DNA of 45,409 bases, taken from positions 1-45,409 of the forward strand of contig QCPF01000011.1 of the NCBI GenBank assembly GCA_003212655.1, written 5' to 3'. Position numbers and translations under genes: made by a program. Positions 17,757-25,769 of this stretch are shown here, in pieces. Each line of letters opens with the position of its first letter. Position 1 is the stretch's first letter. The stretch is from Prochlorococcus sp. AG-436-D21. GTDB lineage: Bacteria; Cyanobacteriota; Cyanobacteriia; PCC-6307; Cyanobiaceae. The notes under the pieces are model-generated. The model worked only from the letters and a program-made list of their open reading frames with translations. It did not search any database and was not told the origin of the DNA.

Positions 17757-18560
17757 TTACCTTCTACCACCAACTATTACTGGCGGGCTACCTCCTTCTG
17801 AACCTGGAAGGCCAGGAACAACTTGGGTGCTACCATCCCATTTATCGAGAAATAATTTAAAAAGTACCTGATCGTCGAGACTTTTATTTAATGTCTCATA
17901 TCTAAGTGCTTCTTGTTCAGCAATTTCAACCTCTGTCTTTGCTCTAAGTAATTGCTGTCCAGCTATCTGCTTTTGTTCAATAGCAGCTCTATATTCTTCA
18001 GCAATCTCTAATCCAGTAAGATCTAAACTTTTAACATCTACATAATCAAATGAATTTAGTTCCTTTGCTACTGTGTCACCTACTTTTTCAGAAATCACAG
18101 CAAATTCAGTAGCAATTGTCTCTAACTCATATTGAGAAAAGACTGATTTTAGAGCTTTTAGCAAAGAGGGCTGAACAATTTTTTGATAAACATCACTATT
18201 TCTGCTTGCAATTGTTGCAAATATCCTCCCTGCTTCGTTTGGTTTTACTGAATACTTAACAGTGGCTGTAGCCCTAATAACTTGAAGATCTTTAGTTAAA
18301 GTTTCAAATTTTTCGGGTTGAACTTGAGTTTTTATATCAAATGGATATACAGACTGAATAAATGGAAGCTTAAAGTTTAAACCAGCTCTCCTCGAAGGGC
18401 CACTTACTTTACCCAATGTTGTAACAACCGCAACTTGTCCAGAAGGAACAACAAAGAGAGATTGGGTAAGCAAAAGAAAACCAGTAAAAGACAATACAAT
18501 CAATAATGTTGCTGTCCCGCCAGGGCCTGTTGGCGTGACATTTTTAAAGGATGTTGACAT
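17757..18560 (-). CDS. Band 7 / SPFH (prohibitin-type) membrane protein
   Basis: A 267-residue SPFH-domain protein. Residues about 15-40 form one membrane anchor (ATLLIVLSFTGFLLLTQSLFVV). The SPFH domain follows (VPSGQVAVVTTLGKVSGPSRRAGLNFKLPF), then a helical region rich in Glu, Ala and Gln (EIAEEYRAAIEQKQIAGQQ) typical of prohibitin coiled coils, and a Gly/Pro-rich tail. Such proteins form large rings that organise membrane domains and often protect against or regulate FtsH protease. In cyanobacteria, prohibitin homologues occur in thylakoid and plasma membranes. It stands alone between hemL (convergent) and a small unknown gene. Confidence 0.9.
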   Translation of the reverse strand: MSTSFKNVTPTGPGGTATLLIVLSFTGFLLLTQSLFVVPSGQVAVVTTLGKVSGPSRRAGLNFKLPFIQSVYPFDIKTQVQPEKFETLTKDLQVIRATATVKYSVKPNEAGRIFATIASRNSDVYQKIVQPSLLKALKSVFSQYELETIATEFAVISEKVGDTVAKELNSFDYVDVKSLDLTGLEIAEEYRAAIEQKQIAGQQLLRAKTEVEIAEQEALRYETLNKSLDDQVLFKLFLDKWDGSTQVVPGLPGSEGGSPPVIVGGRR

Positions 18561-18669
18561 TAAATTTTTTCTTTTAATTAATCATATTTAAATAGACTAA
18601 TTAGTGCATTAATAAGGCATTTAATTAAAATATTTTTTTAATAATTGTAGATTTAAATACAGATGTTTT

Positions 18670-18879
18670 TTAATAGATATTTGATTTGAATTCTTGCAAA
18701 AGTTTTAAATAAAGGTCCTCATCTATCTCCCTAATGTCATATTCAGAGGGTAAAACACCATGCTTATGTTCATGTACCGCCATCCAACAATATTTCTCTA
18801 ATTCTTCTTTTGAAAAACGAGGATATTCTTTTACTTTTTTAATCAATGATTCAATGAGAGATTCTGAAAAATCTTCCAT
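18670..18879 (-). CDS. Small conserved protein of unknown function (69 aa)
   Basis: An unrecognised soluble, acidic protein of 69 residues with predicted helices throughout (SLIESLIKKVKEY, EELEKYCWMAVHEHK) and no signal or membrane segment. The one distinctive stretch is CWMAVHEHKHGVLPSEYDIRE, which contains a Cys and three His residues that could bind a metal, though no known motif is complete. The ATG at 18879 is unambiguous. It lies 27 bases downstream of the yajQ-type gene on the same strand, so the two may share a transcript. Confidence 0.7.
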   Translation of the reverse strand: MEDFSESLIESLIKKVKEYPRFSKEELEKYCWMAVHEHKHGVLPSEYDIREIDEDLYLKLLQEFKSNIY

Positions 18880-18906
18880 ATTTTTAAAATTATCTTATTA
18901 AGGATC

Positions 18907-19404
18907 TTATCTAAAGTTATTAGCTTTTAGGGGAATGTTTAAAGACTCTTCCAACTCACTAACAAGCTTAATTGCTAATTGAAGATCATTTTTGCTTTTA
19001 CTAGCAACTCTGAGTGTTTCTCCATTGATGCTGACATTAATTTTTTTTATTTGATCTCTAATATTTTTACTGATTTTTTTTGCAATTTCTTGTTTAATTC
19101 CTTGTTTTAATAAAATCGTCTGTTTTACCTTGTTACCACTAACCACCTCAATTTCACCATAGTCAAATATTTTTAAAGATAAGTTTCTTTTTATTGCCTT
19201 TTGTCTAATTATGTCATTGACGGCATTCAAGGTTAGTTCACTATTGGTGATTATAAAAATATTTTCTTTATCTAAATCAACTGAAGTGTCCGTGCCCTTC
19301 AAATCGTACCGCTGAGAAACTTCCCTTTTCACTTGATCCAAAGTGTTGACTAATTCCTGCCTATCAAAATCAGAAACCACATCAAATGAGAAACTTTCTG
19401 CCAT
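18907..19404 (-). CDS. YajQ family nucleotide-binding protein (UPF0234)
   Basis: A 165-residue UPF0234 protein. Family members have two ferredoxin-like domains; some bind nucleotides, and a Xanthomonas homologue binds cyclic di-GMP. Signatures are MAESFSFDVVSDFDRQELVN at the N-terminus, VKREVSQRYDLKGTDTSVD, the KQGIKQEIAKKISKNIRD block and VRVASKSKNDLQ-like sequence (LRVASKSKNDLQLAI) near the end. Length is normal. The role in cyanobacteria is not established. It shares strand with the DprA-like gene 66 bases upstream. Confidence 0.93.
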   Translation of the reverse strand: MAESFSFDVVSDFDRQELVNTLDQVKREVSQRYDLKGTDTSVDLDKENIFIITNSELTLNAVNDIIRQKAIKRNLSLKIFDYGEIEVVSGNKVKQTILLKQGIKQEIAKKISKNIRDQIKKINVSINGETLRVASKSKNDLQLAIKLVSELEESLNIPLKANNFR

Positions 19405-19470
19405 AGTAAATTATCAAACACTAAATATTATTAGCATAAATTATCTTTTAATAAGAGGAAATGGATTAAT

Positions 19471-19983
19471 TTAATCAAAAAATAACAAACTAACCAATTT
19501 ACCCATTTCCTCAGCACATCTACAACTATTTAGCAAAGTCTCACTATCGTGAAAGGCAAAGCATATTAATTGATCGCACCTTGTAATAATTTCTTGATTA
19601 CATAGACTGCTTGCAAGCGGCAAAGGTAATTGATCATTTTCACTTTTTTCAACTAAATGCATAACCCTTTCAAGTTGATCCTTAATTTCTGGTATTTGTC
19701 TATCAAGACTTTGTGGTAATAAAACAGTTAATAAAGATGGGTTAATATCTAAGACGGCTCGAATAACAGCAGCATTTACGCCTTGAGATCCAGAAGTAAG
19801 GATATTATGGCCTTCCTCTGCTAACGACCTTGCTATCAACTCAATTAAGTGGATATCGACAACTGGTACGTGTCTACTGCCCAAAAAAGCAATTCTCCTT
19901 TTCCCATTATCTTGTAGTTTTGCAAGTTCTTGAGCTAAGGCATCAACTCCTACAGTTGCTGGTAGATCTAAAGAGCGACTCAA
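19471..19983 (-). CDS. DprA/Smf-like Rossmann-fold protein
   Basis: A 170-residue protein with the core pattern of the DprA/LOG Rossmann fold: RIAFLGSRHVPVVD, then GHNILTSGSQGVNAAVIRAVLD (nucleotide or DNA-binding loop), then LLTVLLPQSLDRQIPEIKDQL. It is far shorter than a full DprA (about 300 residues or more) and lacks the N-terminal and C-terminal helical domains. A role in natural transformation or RecA loading cannot be assumed. It resembles proteins annotated in picocyanobacteria as DNA recombination mediators. The start is TTG at 19983; no ATG exists near it. It lies 25 bases downstream of the P-loop/DRTGG gene and is probably co-transcribed. Confidence 0.75.
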   Translation of the reverse strand: MSRSLDLPATVGVDALAQELAKLQDNGKRRIAFLGSRHVPVVDIHLIELIARSLAEEGHNILTSGSQGVNAAVIRAVLDINPSLLTVLLPQSLDRQIPEIKDQLERVMHLVEKSENDQLPLPLASSLCNQEIITRCDQLICFAFHDSETLLNSCRCAEEMGKLVSLLFFD

Positions 19984-20008
19984 AATAATATAGTTCCTAT
20001 AATTGAAA

Positions 20009-21118
20009 TTAGCATTTATCTGAAAAATTGCAGGGAAAATCTATCTTTTCAAGAATTCTTTTTAAATTTACATGCTCTTGAACTAATTGAATGGCATAAG
20101 AAGCTTTAATTGATTCATGTATTCTGACATGACCAAAAGCTTGTTCAATAATTTCTACAGAAGAAAGAGTGTCTAATTCCACCTTTAAAATTGGCACCTC
20201 CAATTCCTCCGCTCTATGAATCAATTGTGACAAGGGGTCTCCTAATCCAGTTAAAATTAGGCATTGAGTCGAAGCCTCTAAAGCAGCAAGTTGGATATCA
20301 GTTCTATCAGCTCCAGTAACTACAGCCATATTTCGTCTTCTCCTGAAAAATTCCATTGCAGAATTCACCCCCATTGCACCAATACTTAATGTTTCTACAA
20401 GCAATTGATCTTTCTCAGGGCAACAAATTACTTGGGCATCTAGTCTTCTTACAAGCTCACCTACAGTGACACTTCTAAGAAGTGGTGATTTAGGCATCAC
20501 TCCAAACACTTCAATACCCAGATCATTAAGAGAGGGTATTATTTCATTTTTAACTTTTTCGACTTCTTGCGGCAAAACTCCGTTTAATACAACTCCAGCC
20601 AATTTCTCACCTAATTGTTTTTTCGCATCAAGCAATGCATCCACACTCTTACAATCTTCCCATAAATTCACAATTAAAACTTTCGCATCTAAATCCTTAG
20701 CTAGTTGTGGGAGACTTAAGCCATAAATCATACCCTCATGAAGACTTCCGGCTGCCTCTAAAATGTTTAGACCTTCAAAATCATCATTAACCAATCCTTC
20801 AATCTGATCAAAACCTTTTCCTGGAAATAAGTCTTTATTGAAGATTCTTTTTTCAGCTGAGATATTATCTAATAATCCTACTGAAGAAATTAAATTCTCC
20901 TCTTCGATATTTAATGTAGATCCAATAAACTTGACATCATCATCTATTAATCCTTCATAAGACATTGAGGGAAGATTAGTAAGTTCAATACATGTTGCCA
21001 GAGGTTTTCCTATGCGTACTTTTTTATTCTTCTGTAAAAGTTTTTTTGCTATCCCAAGAACCATTGCAGACTTACCACTAAATGGCTCACATGAGCCAAT
21101 TAATAATATATCGCTCAT
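20009..21118 (-). CDS. P-loop ATPase with DRTGG domain (phosphotransacetylase N-terminal-like)
   Basis: A 369-residue cytoplasmic protein. Residues 1-200 form a BioD/CobB-like P-loop domain with GSCEPFSGKSAMVLGIAKKL as the nucleotide loop. Residues about 210-320 form a DRTGG domain (GELVRRLDAQVICC, then AVVTGADRTDIQLAALEAS). The same pair makes up the N-terminal part of long phosphate acetyltransferases, but the catalytic Pta domain is missing here. Stand-alone forms are common in cyanobacteria and their job is unclear; nucleotide sensing or regulation is plausible. It probably heads an operon with the DprA-like gene. Confidence 0.85.
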   Translation of the reverse strand: MSDILLIGSCEPFSGKSAMVLGIAKKLLQKNKKVRIGKPLATCIELTNLPSMSYEGLIDDDVKFIGSTLNIEEENLISSVGLLDNISAEKRIFNKDLFPGKGFDQIEGLVNDDFEGLNILEAAGSLHEGMIYGLSLPQLAKDLDAKVLIVNLWEDCKSVDALLDAKKQLGEKLAGVVLNGVLPQEVEKVKNEIIPSLNDLGIEVFGVMPKSPLLRSVTVGELVRRLDAQVICCPEKDQLLVETLSIGAMGVNSAMEFFRRRRNMAVVTGADRTDIQLAALEASTQCLILTGLGDPLSQLIHRAEELEVPILKVELDTLSSVEIIEQAFGHVRIHESIKASYAIQLVQEHVNLKRILEKIDFPCNFSDKC

Positions 21119-21272
21119 AATTAATTAAATTATTTGTTATTAGGTTTAAGATAATATTTTTTTTAGAACTAAACAAATATTTATCTATGAGTTTTAATCA
21201 AATAAGAAAATAAATAATCTTTTTTTGGTAAATTTATTTTAATTCTTTGGTATCTCATAAAAATCAAGCAAA

Positions 21273-21992
21273 ATGATAAATCCAATCAAAAACGAAAAAA
21301 CTATAGGGATTACTGGAGCCTCAGGTGCGCTGGGGAAAGAATTAACAAAGTTGTTTCGTCAAAAAGGATATAAAGTGATTGGATTTACTCATAGTAAAAC
21401 TAATAATGAAATAAATCTTGAATCTCCAAATAAATGGATTAAATGGGAATGTGGAAAGGAGTCGTCATTAAAAAAACAATTAGAAAATATAGACATTTTA
21501 ATTTTGAACCATGGTATCTATGATTTAAGTAGAGCAAATTCCAATTATGAAAACTCAATAGAGATAAATGCATTAAGCAAATTCAAATTTTTAAATTTAT
21601 TTGAAGATATTGCTCTAAGAAATGATTCACTAACAAAAAAAGAGATTTGGATAAATACATCTGAAGCAGAAATATTACCCGCCCTAAATCCGTCATATGA
21701 GATTAGCAAATCCCTTATTGGTCAATTAGTTTCTTTCAAAAAAAATCTTCTGGACAAAAATACAAAGAAAAAATTAATAATAAAAAAAATCATCTTAGGG
21801 CCTTTCAAATCAGAACTAAATCCTCTCGGAATAATGAGTCCTAAATTTGTTTCTAAAAAAATTTATGATTTAGCCAATTCAAACAATTATTTAGTAATAA
21901 TTACTCCAAACCCTTTAACCTATATACTTTTCCCATTGAAAGAATTTTTTAACTTTTTGTATTGCCAAATTATCTACAAGTACAAATCTTAG
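21273..21992 (+). CDS. Short-chain dehydrogenase/reductase, stand-alone
   Basis: A 239-residue SDR protein. The NAD(P)-binding loop TGASGALG is at 14-21 and LILNHG stands in for the usual NNAG motif. The catalytic Tyr142 and Lys146 sit in YEISK, 12 residues after an NTS. The blocks IILGPFKSELNPLGIMSP and NPLTYILFPLKEF resemble, from memory, the C-terminal half of a cyanobacterial protein that fuses a sterol-desaturase domain to an SDR domain. Here only the SDR half is present, and the adjacent DNA encodes no desaturase. The substrate is unknown; lipid or aldehyde chemistry is a guess. It is divergent from the DRTGG gene and ends three bases from map. Confidence 0.82.
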   Translation: MINPIKNEKTIGITGASGALGKELTKLFRQKGYKVIGFTHSKTNNEINLESPNKWIKWECGKESSLKKQLENIDILILNHGIYDLSRANSNYENSIEINALSKFKFLNLFEDIALRNDSLTKKEIWINTSEAEILPALNPSYEISKSLIGQLVSFKKNLLDKNTKKKLIIKKIILGPFKSELNPLGIMSPKFVSKKIYDLANSNNYLVIITPNPLTYILFPLKEFFNFLYCQIIYKYKS

Positions 21993-21995
21993 TGT

Positions 21996-22835
21996 TTAGA
22001 AATCTCGATCTGTCAATATTTCAATACCATCTTTTAAAACAACTATTGTATGTTCCCATTGGGCCGATAATTTTCCATCTTTTGTTATTACGGTCCATCT
22101 ATCATTAAGTGTTTTGCAAAATTTAGTCCCTTCATTAACAATAGGTTCTACAGCTAATGTCATGCCTTCACGAAGGACAACGTTGGGCAATTCTTTGGTC
22201 CGAAAATTAAATACCGATGGTTCTTCATGAAGATTTCTTCCAACTCCATGACCTGTATAGTCTTCTACAACACTAAAGCCATTTTTTACAACAATATCTT
22301 CGATTTCCCCAGCCACATCTAGAAGTGTATTCCCTGCCTTGATTTTCGAAAGGCCTGCATACAATGCTTCATAAGCTATATCACTAAGTTTTTGAGCCTT
22401 TGGACTAACTTCTCCTACACAAATTGATATACAACTATCTCCATGGAAACCATTTAAATATGCCCCTGTATCAATTTTAACCAAGTCACCATTTTTAATT
22501 ATTTTATTTTTACTTGGAATCCCGTGCACAACTTCATTATTAATACTAGAACAAATACTAGAGGGGAATCCATGGTAGCCCTTGAAACTTGGCACAGCTC
22601 CAAAACTTTTTATCCTCTTTTCTGCGAAATCATCTAAATCTTTTGTACTCATTCCAGGTTTAATTAAATCATTTATTTCCCTCAAAACGGTTGCTACAAT
22701 CCTGCTAGATTTTTTCATCAAATTTATTTCCCTTGAAGACTTTATTTCGATTCCTCTTCTCCTCTGAATAAAAGGAACTTGATCATTAGCTTTGGAATTA
22801 TTTTTATTTAACAAAAGATCTGCAAAATGTCTCAT
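21996..22835 (-). CDS. map: Methionine aminopeptidase, type I
   Basis: Removes the initiator methionine from new proteins. The 279 residues contain the pita-bread fold markers: GYHGFPSSICSSINNEVVHGIP, the first metal Asp in VKIDTGAYLNGFHGD with the second Asp following, the metal His in YTGHGVGRNLHEEP, and the two metal Glu residues in LAVEPIVNEG and AQWEHTIVV. An N-terminal extension of about 30 residues precedes the usual EIKSSREINLMKKS start of the catalytic domain; it lacks a zinc-finger pattern. The ATG at 22835 is the first available. Convergent with the SDR gene. Confidence 0.95.
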   Translation of the reverse strand: MRHFADLLLNKNNSKANDQVPFIQRRRGIEIKSSREINLMKKSSRIVATVLREINDLIKPGMSTKDLDDFAEKRIKSFGAVPSFKGYHGFPSSICSSINNEVVHGIPSKNKIIKNGDLVKIDTGAYLNGFHGDSCISICVGEVSPKAQKLSDIAYEALYAGLSKIKAGNTLLDVAGEIEDIVVKNGFSVVEDYTGHGVGRNLHEEPSVFNFRTKELPNVVLREGMTLAVEPIVNEGTKFCKTLNDRWTVITKDGKLSAQWEHTIVVLKDGIEILTDRDF

Positions 22836-22930
22836 TGGAATAAATAATAGTAATAGGTAAATATCTTCAAAATAGCCTTTTTGGTCTTGGCTACCTTAAA
22901 TCTATCAATAACAAAAGGAAAGAAACAAAA

Positions 22931-23239
22931 ATGAAAACTTTATTTAATTCTAGGCAATTTCATAAGGCTTTGGCGCCCTGGGTTTTTCTTCCATTATTTA
23001 TATCTTCAATTACTGGTCTTCTTTATAGGGTTTCAAAAGATTTACTAGGTTACTCTAGAGAAGAAGTTCATTGGTTAATGTCTCTCCATGAGGGCGAATG
23101 GCTTGGAGATAATGGAGAACTTATATACGTAATATTGAATTCCCTTGGAGTTTTATGGATGCTCGTCACAGGATTCCAAATGTTTTCAAAAACAATTTCA
23201 TTTACCAAAAAGGTTACTAAAGGCGAGTCAAAAGGTTAA
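22931..23239 (+). CDS. Small PepSY-type membrane protein (102 aa)
   Basis: A 102-residue protein with two hydrophobic helices, at about 16-34 ([18 protein letters not shown]) and 64-84 ([20 protein letters not shown]). The N-terminal pattern [17 protein letters not shown] and the helix pair resemble PepSY-associated membrane helices of cyanobacteria. The loop between them, with [10 protein letters not shown], is acidic. Function is unknown; related larger proteins are linked to iron reduction or haem, but nothing here proves that. It lies 23 bases upstream of rplS on the same strand. Confidence 0.75.
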   Translation: MKTLFNSRQFHKALAPWVFLPLFISSITGLLYRVSKDLLGYSREEVHWLMSLHEGEWLGDNGELIYVILNSLGVLWMLVTGFQMFSKTISFTKKVTKGESKG

Positions 23240-23262
23240 GATATAGAACTTGTAGGATAATA

Positions 23263-23742
23263 ATGACCAAAATGGCCAAAGAGAAACAAGAGAAAGATTT
23301 AGAAACCGGTATTGAAACTGACGCATCAGTTGATGTAGCAGTTGAACAAAAAGAAAAAAATACGGTTTCTGAAACTACGCAAACCTTAAGCGCATCCAAC
23401 CTTATTAAGGAATTTGAGAACGAACAATTAAAAAAAGAATTACCTGAAATATATGTTGGAGACACTGTTAAAGTTGGAGTAAAAATTACAGAAGGTAATA
23501 AAGAAAGAGTCCAACCTTATGAAGGCGTGGTCATAGCAAAAAGACATGGAGGAATTAACCAGACTATTACAGTTAGAAGAATTTTTCAGGGTATAGGTGT
23601 TGAAAGAGTATTTATGCTACATAGTCCACAGGTTGCCTCTCTAAAAGTTGAACGTAGAGGTAAAGTAAGAAGAGCTAAGTTATTCTATCTGAGAGATAGA
23701 GTAGGAAAAGCTACTCGCGTAAAACAACGCTTTGATCGATGA
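23263..23742 (+). CDS. rplS: 50S ribosomal protein L19, with acidic N-terminal extension
   Basis: A large-subunit protein at the 30S-50S interface. Residues about 47-159 are canonical L19: [41 protein letters not shown], and the end [19 protein letters not shown]. The first 45 residues are an acidic, Val/Glu/Thr-rich extension absent from E. coli L19 (about 115 residues). AGGA at 23254-23257 lies five bases before the ATG at 23263, which supports the long start; an ATG three codons later is the alternative. tRNA-Trp follows 53 bases after the stop. Confidence 0.96.
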   Translation: MTKMAKEKQEKDLETGIETDASVDVAVEQKEKNTVSETTQTLSASNLIKEFENEQLKKELPEIYVGDTVKVGVKITEGNKERVQPYEGVVIAKRHGGINQTITVRRIFQGIGVERVFMLHSPQVASLKVERRGKVRRAKLFYLRDRVGKATRVKQRFDR

Positions 23743-23780
23743 AGTTGTAAATTAATCAACTTATTGGTCACAAAGACGCT

Positions 23781-23786
23781 TATAAT
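23781..23786 (+). promoter_or_regulatory. -10 box of tRNA-Trp
   Basis: A perfect TATAAT lies nine bases before the mature tRNA-Trp 5' end, the spacing expected for a stable RNA gene with a very short leader. No good -35 box is visible 16-18 bases upstream. Confidence 0.45.
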
Positions 23787-23795
23787 CATTTAGAT

Positions 23796-23868
23796 GCGTC
23801 GTTAGTTCAGTTGGTAGAACGCAGGTCTCCAAAACCTGATGTCGGGGGTTCAAGTCCTCCACGACGCG
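23796..23868 (+). tRNA. trnW: tRNA-Trp (anticodon CCA)
   Basis: A 73-base cloverleaf. The acceptor arms are GCGTCGT and ACGACGC with a G discriminator. The D arm is GTTC/GAAC, the anticodon stem is CAGGT/ACCTG with loop CTCCAAA (anticodon CCA at 23829-23831), and the T arm contains GTTCAAGTC. No CCA end is encoded. The CCA anticodon reads UGG, so this is tryptophan. Confidence 0.97.
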
Positions 23869-23903
23869 TTTGATCAACATTATGTAAATCATTTTTTCAT
23901 AAG

Positions 23904-24098
23904 ATGGAGTTAGATCTTCAACCTGGGGACGTAGTTAAAGTCCTAGAATCAGCAGCTTTAGGATGGGTTCGTGCAAGAGTTATCAGAGTTAAGTCTGGTG
24001 GGAGAGTTGTCGTACAAAGTGACCAAGGCAGAGAATTTACTGCTAGAGGCAATCAAGTTAGGTTGATAGAACCTGCTGGTTTTAGACCTCAAAAATAA
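23904..24098 (+). CDS. Small basic SH3/KOW-like protein (64 aa)
   Basis: A 64-residue protein of unknown function. The sequence (LQPGDVVKVLESAALGWVRA, then VIRVKSGGRVVVQSDQGREF and QVRLIEPAGFRPQK) is strand-rich with the PGD and GG turns of small SH3-like or KOW-like barrels. It is basic, which fits RNA or ribosome binding, but this is inference. It sits between tRNA-Trp and tRNA-Asp, after rplS. The start ATG at 23904 lies 35 bases after tRNA-Trp. I do not recognise it as NdhS, another small SH3-like protein of cyanobacteria, although the general shape is similar. Confidence 0.75.
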   Translation: MELDLQPGDVVKVLESAALGWVRARVIRVKSGGRVVVQSDQGREFTARGNQVRLIEPAGFRPQK

Positions 24099-24219
24099 AT
24101 AGTTGTTTACACTAAGGCAGTTAAAAAACTAATTATTTCTGTAAATCCTCAAATTAATAAATTTTTTTTATTACAACCCCATAAATTAAGTATTATGATC
24201 TGATAATTTTAAGAATGAA

Positions 24220-24239
24220 GTTCTAAATAAATTTAGAAC
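24220..24239 (+). repeat. 9-base inverted repeat just upstream of tRNA-Asp
   Basis: GTTCTAAAT and its exact complement ATTTAGAAC are separated by AA, eight bases before the tRNA-Asp 5' end. No T run follows, so it is not a standard terminator. It could be an operator-like site, or in RNA a processing hairpin of the tRNA precursor. Confidence 0.6.
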
Positions 24240-24247
24240 AAAACTCT

Positions 24248-24321
24248 GGGACCGTAGTTCAACTGGTTAGAGCACCGCCCTGTCACGGCGGAAGTTGCGG
24301 GTTCGAATCCCGTCGGTCCCG
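24248..24321 (+). tRNA. trnD: tRNA-Asp (anticodon GTC)
   Basis: A 74-base cloverleaf with acceptor arms GGGACCG and CGGTCCC plus a G discriminator. The anticodon stem is CCGCC/GGCGG with loop CTGTCAC (anticodon GTC), and the T arm is GCGGG-TTCGAATC-CCGTC. No CCA is encoded. gltX starts 17 bases later. Confidence 0.97.
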
Positions 24322-24338
24322 TTTTTTCTAAAAGAAAT

Positions 24339-25769
24339 TTGGAAAAACGTTTAAGACTAGCCCCGAGTCCAACGGGTTTATTTCATATTGGGACAGCGCG
24401 AACAGCACTATTCAATTGGTTGTATGCACAAAAAACAGGGGGTAAATTTCTTATAAGAATAGAAGATACAGATTTTCTTCGATCTAAATCTGAATATACA
24501 AAAAATATATTAGAGGGCTTGAAATGGCTTGGACTTAAATGGGATGAAGAACCTATAAAGCAAAGTGACCGAATTTCGATTCACAAAAGTTATATCAAAA
24601 AACTTTTGGAATGTGGAGCTGCATATAGATGCTTTACATCAGAAGATGAAATATCTGAATTAAGAGAAGAACAAAAAAAGAAAGGATTACCTCCAAAGCA
24701 TGATAATAGACACAGAAGTCTTTCAAAAAAAGAAATAGAAACATTCATATCCCAAGGGCGGACTTCAGTAATAAGATTTAAGATTGATGAAAAAATAGAT
24801 ATTAAATGGGTAGATCAGATAAGAGGTGAAATCAAATGGCAAGGGAAGGATTTGGGAGGTGATTTAGTTTTATCAAGAAGGGCTAAGGGATATGAGGTTG
24901 GTGATCCTTTGTATAATCTTGCAGTTGTAGTTGATGATAATTTCATGAATATTACTCACGTTGTAAGGGGTGAAGACCATATCTCGAACACTGCAAAACA
25001 AATATTGATTTATAAAGCATTAAATTTTAATCTGCCAACTTTTTCGCATACACCCTTAATACTAAATAGCGAAGGGAAAAAATTATCTAAAAGAGATTGC
25101 GTTACTTCAATCGACGAATTTAGAGAAATGGGATATTTACCTGAGGCCCTATCTAACTATATGGCATTTTTAGGTTGGTCTCCAAAATCTGCCGACAGAG
25201 AAATACTTTCACTTGAAGAGATATCTGAAATTTTTGACTTATCAGAAATAAATAAAGCTGGCGCCAAATTTAGTTGGGAAAAACTCAACTGGATTAATTC
25301 TCAATATATAAAAAATATGGAATCAATAAAGTTAGTTGAGATCATTAGAAAATACTGGGATGACAATGGTTGGGAGCCGCCATCTCAAGAATGGGCTAAT
25401 AAATTAGCAATTTTGATTAGAGACTCTATGACTCTTTTAAAAGATTCAATTGATCAATCAAAACCATTTTTCTTAATACCTACAATTCAAAAAGAAGGTC
25501 AAGATTTTCTGGAAAACCGGGAAAGCAAATTATCTTTAAAACTAATCTTAAATTATTTAATTGAGCAAAATACTATAAAACTAAATAAAGAGAAAGCCAA
25601 AGAAATAATAAACGAAATCTCAAAAAACCATAATATTAAAAAAGGGATATTAATGAAATCATTAAGAGTAGCCTTTTTTGGATCTCTCAGTGGGCCAGAT
25701 TTAATTCAAAGTTGGGAGCTTTTCGCAGAGAGTAAAACTGATAGAACTCGAATTGAAAGATGTCTTTAA
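24339..25769 (+). CDS. gltX: Glutamyl-tRNA synthetase
   Basis: Charges tRNA-Glu with glutamate. In cyanobacteria this Glu-tRNA also feeds 5-aminolevulinate synthesis, so it serves both translation and pigment supply. The 476-residue class I enzyme has the HIGH-type motif HIGT at about 16-19, RIEDTD after it, and the KMSKS-type motif KKLSKRD in the middle. The C-terminal part is the helical anticodon-binding domain. The start is TTG at 24339, giving MEKRLRLAPSPTG, the usual N-terminus. It follows tRNA-Asp by 17 bases and may be on the same transcript. Its stop touches that of the antiporter gene. Confidence 0.96.
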   Translation: MEKRLRLAPSPTGLFHIGTARTALFNWLYAQKTGGKFLIRIEDTDFLRSKSEYTKNILEGLKWLGLKWDEEPIKQSDRISIHKSYIKKLLECGAAYRCFTSEDEISELREEQKKKGLPPKHDNRHRSLSKKEIETFISQGRTSVIRFKIDEKIDIKWVDQIRGEIKWQGKDLGGDLVLSRRAKGYEVGDPLYNLAVVVDDNFMNITHVVRGEDHISNTAKQILIYKALNFNLPTFSHTPLILNSEGKKLSKRDCVTSIDEFREMGYLPEALSNYMAFLGWSPKSADREILSLEEISEIFDLSEINKAGAKFSWEKLNWINSQYIKNMESIKLVEIIRKYWDDNGWEPPSQEWANKLAILIRDSMTLLKDSIDQSKPFFLIPTIQKEGQDFLENRESKLSLKLILNYLIEQNTIKLNKEKAKEIINEISKNHNIKKGILMKSLRVAFFGSLSGPDLIQSWELFAESKTDRTRIERCL

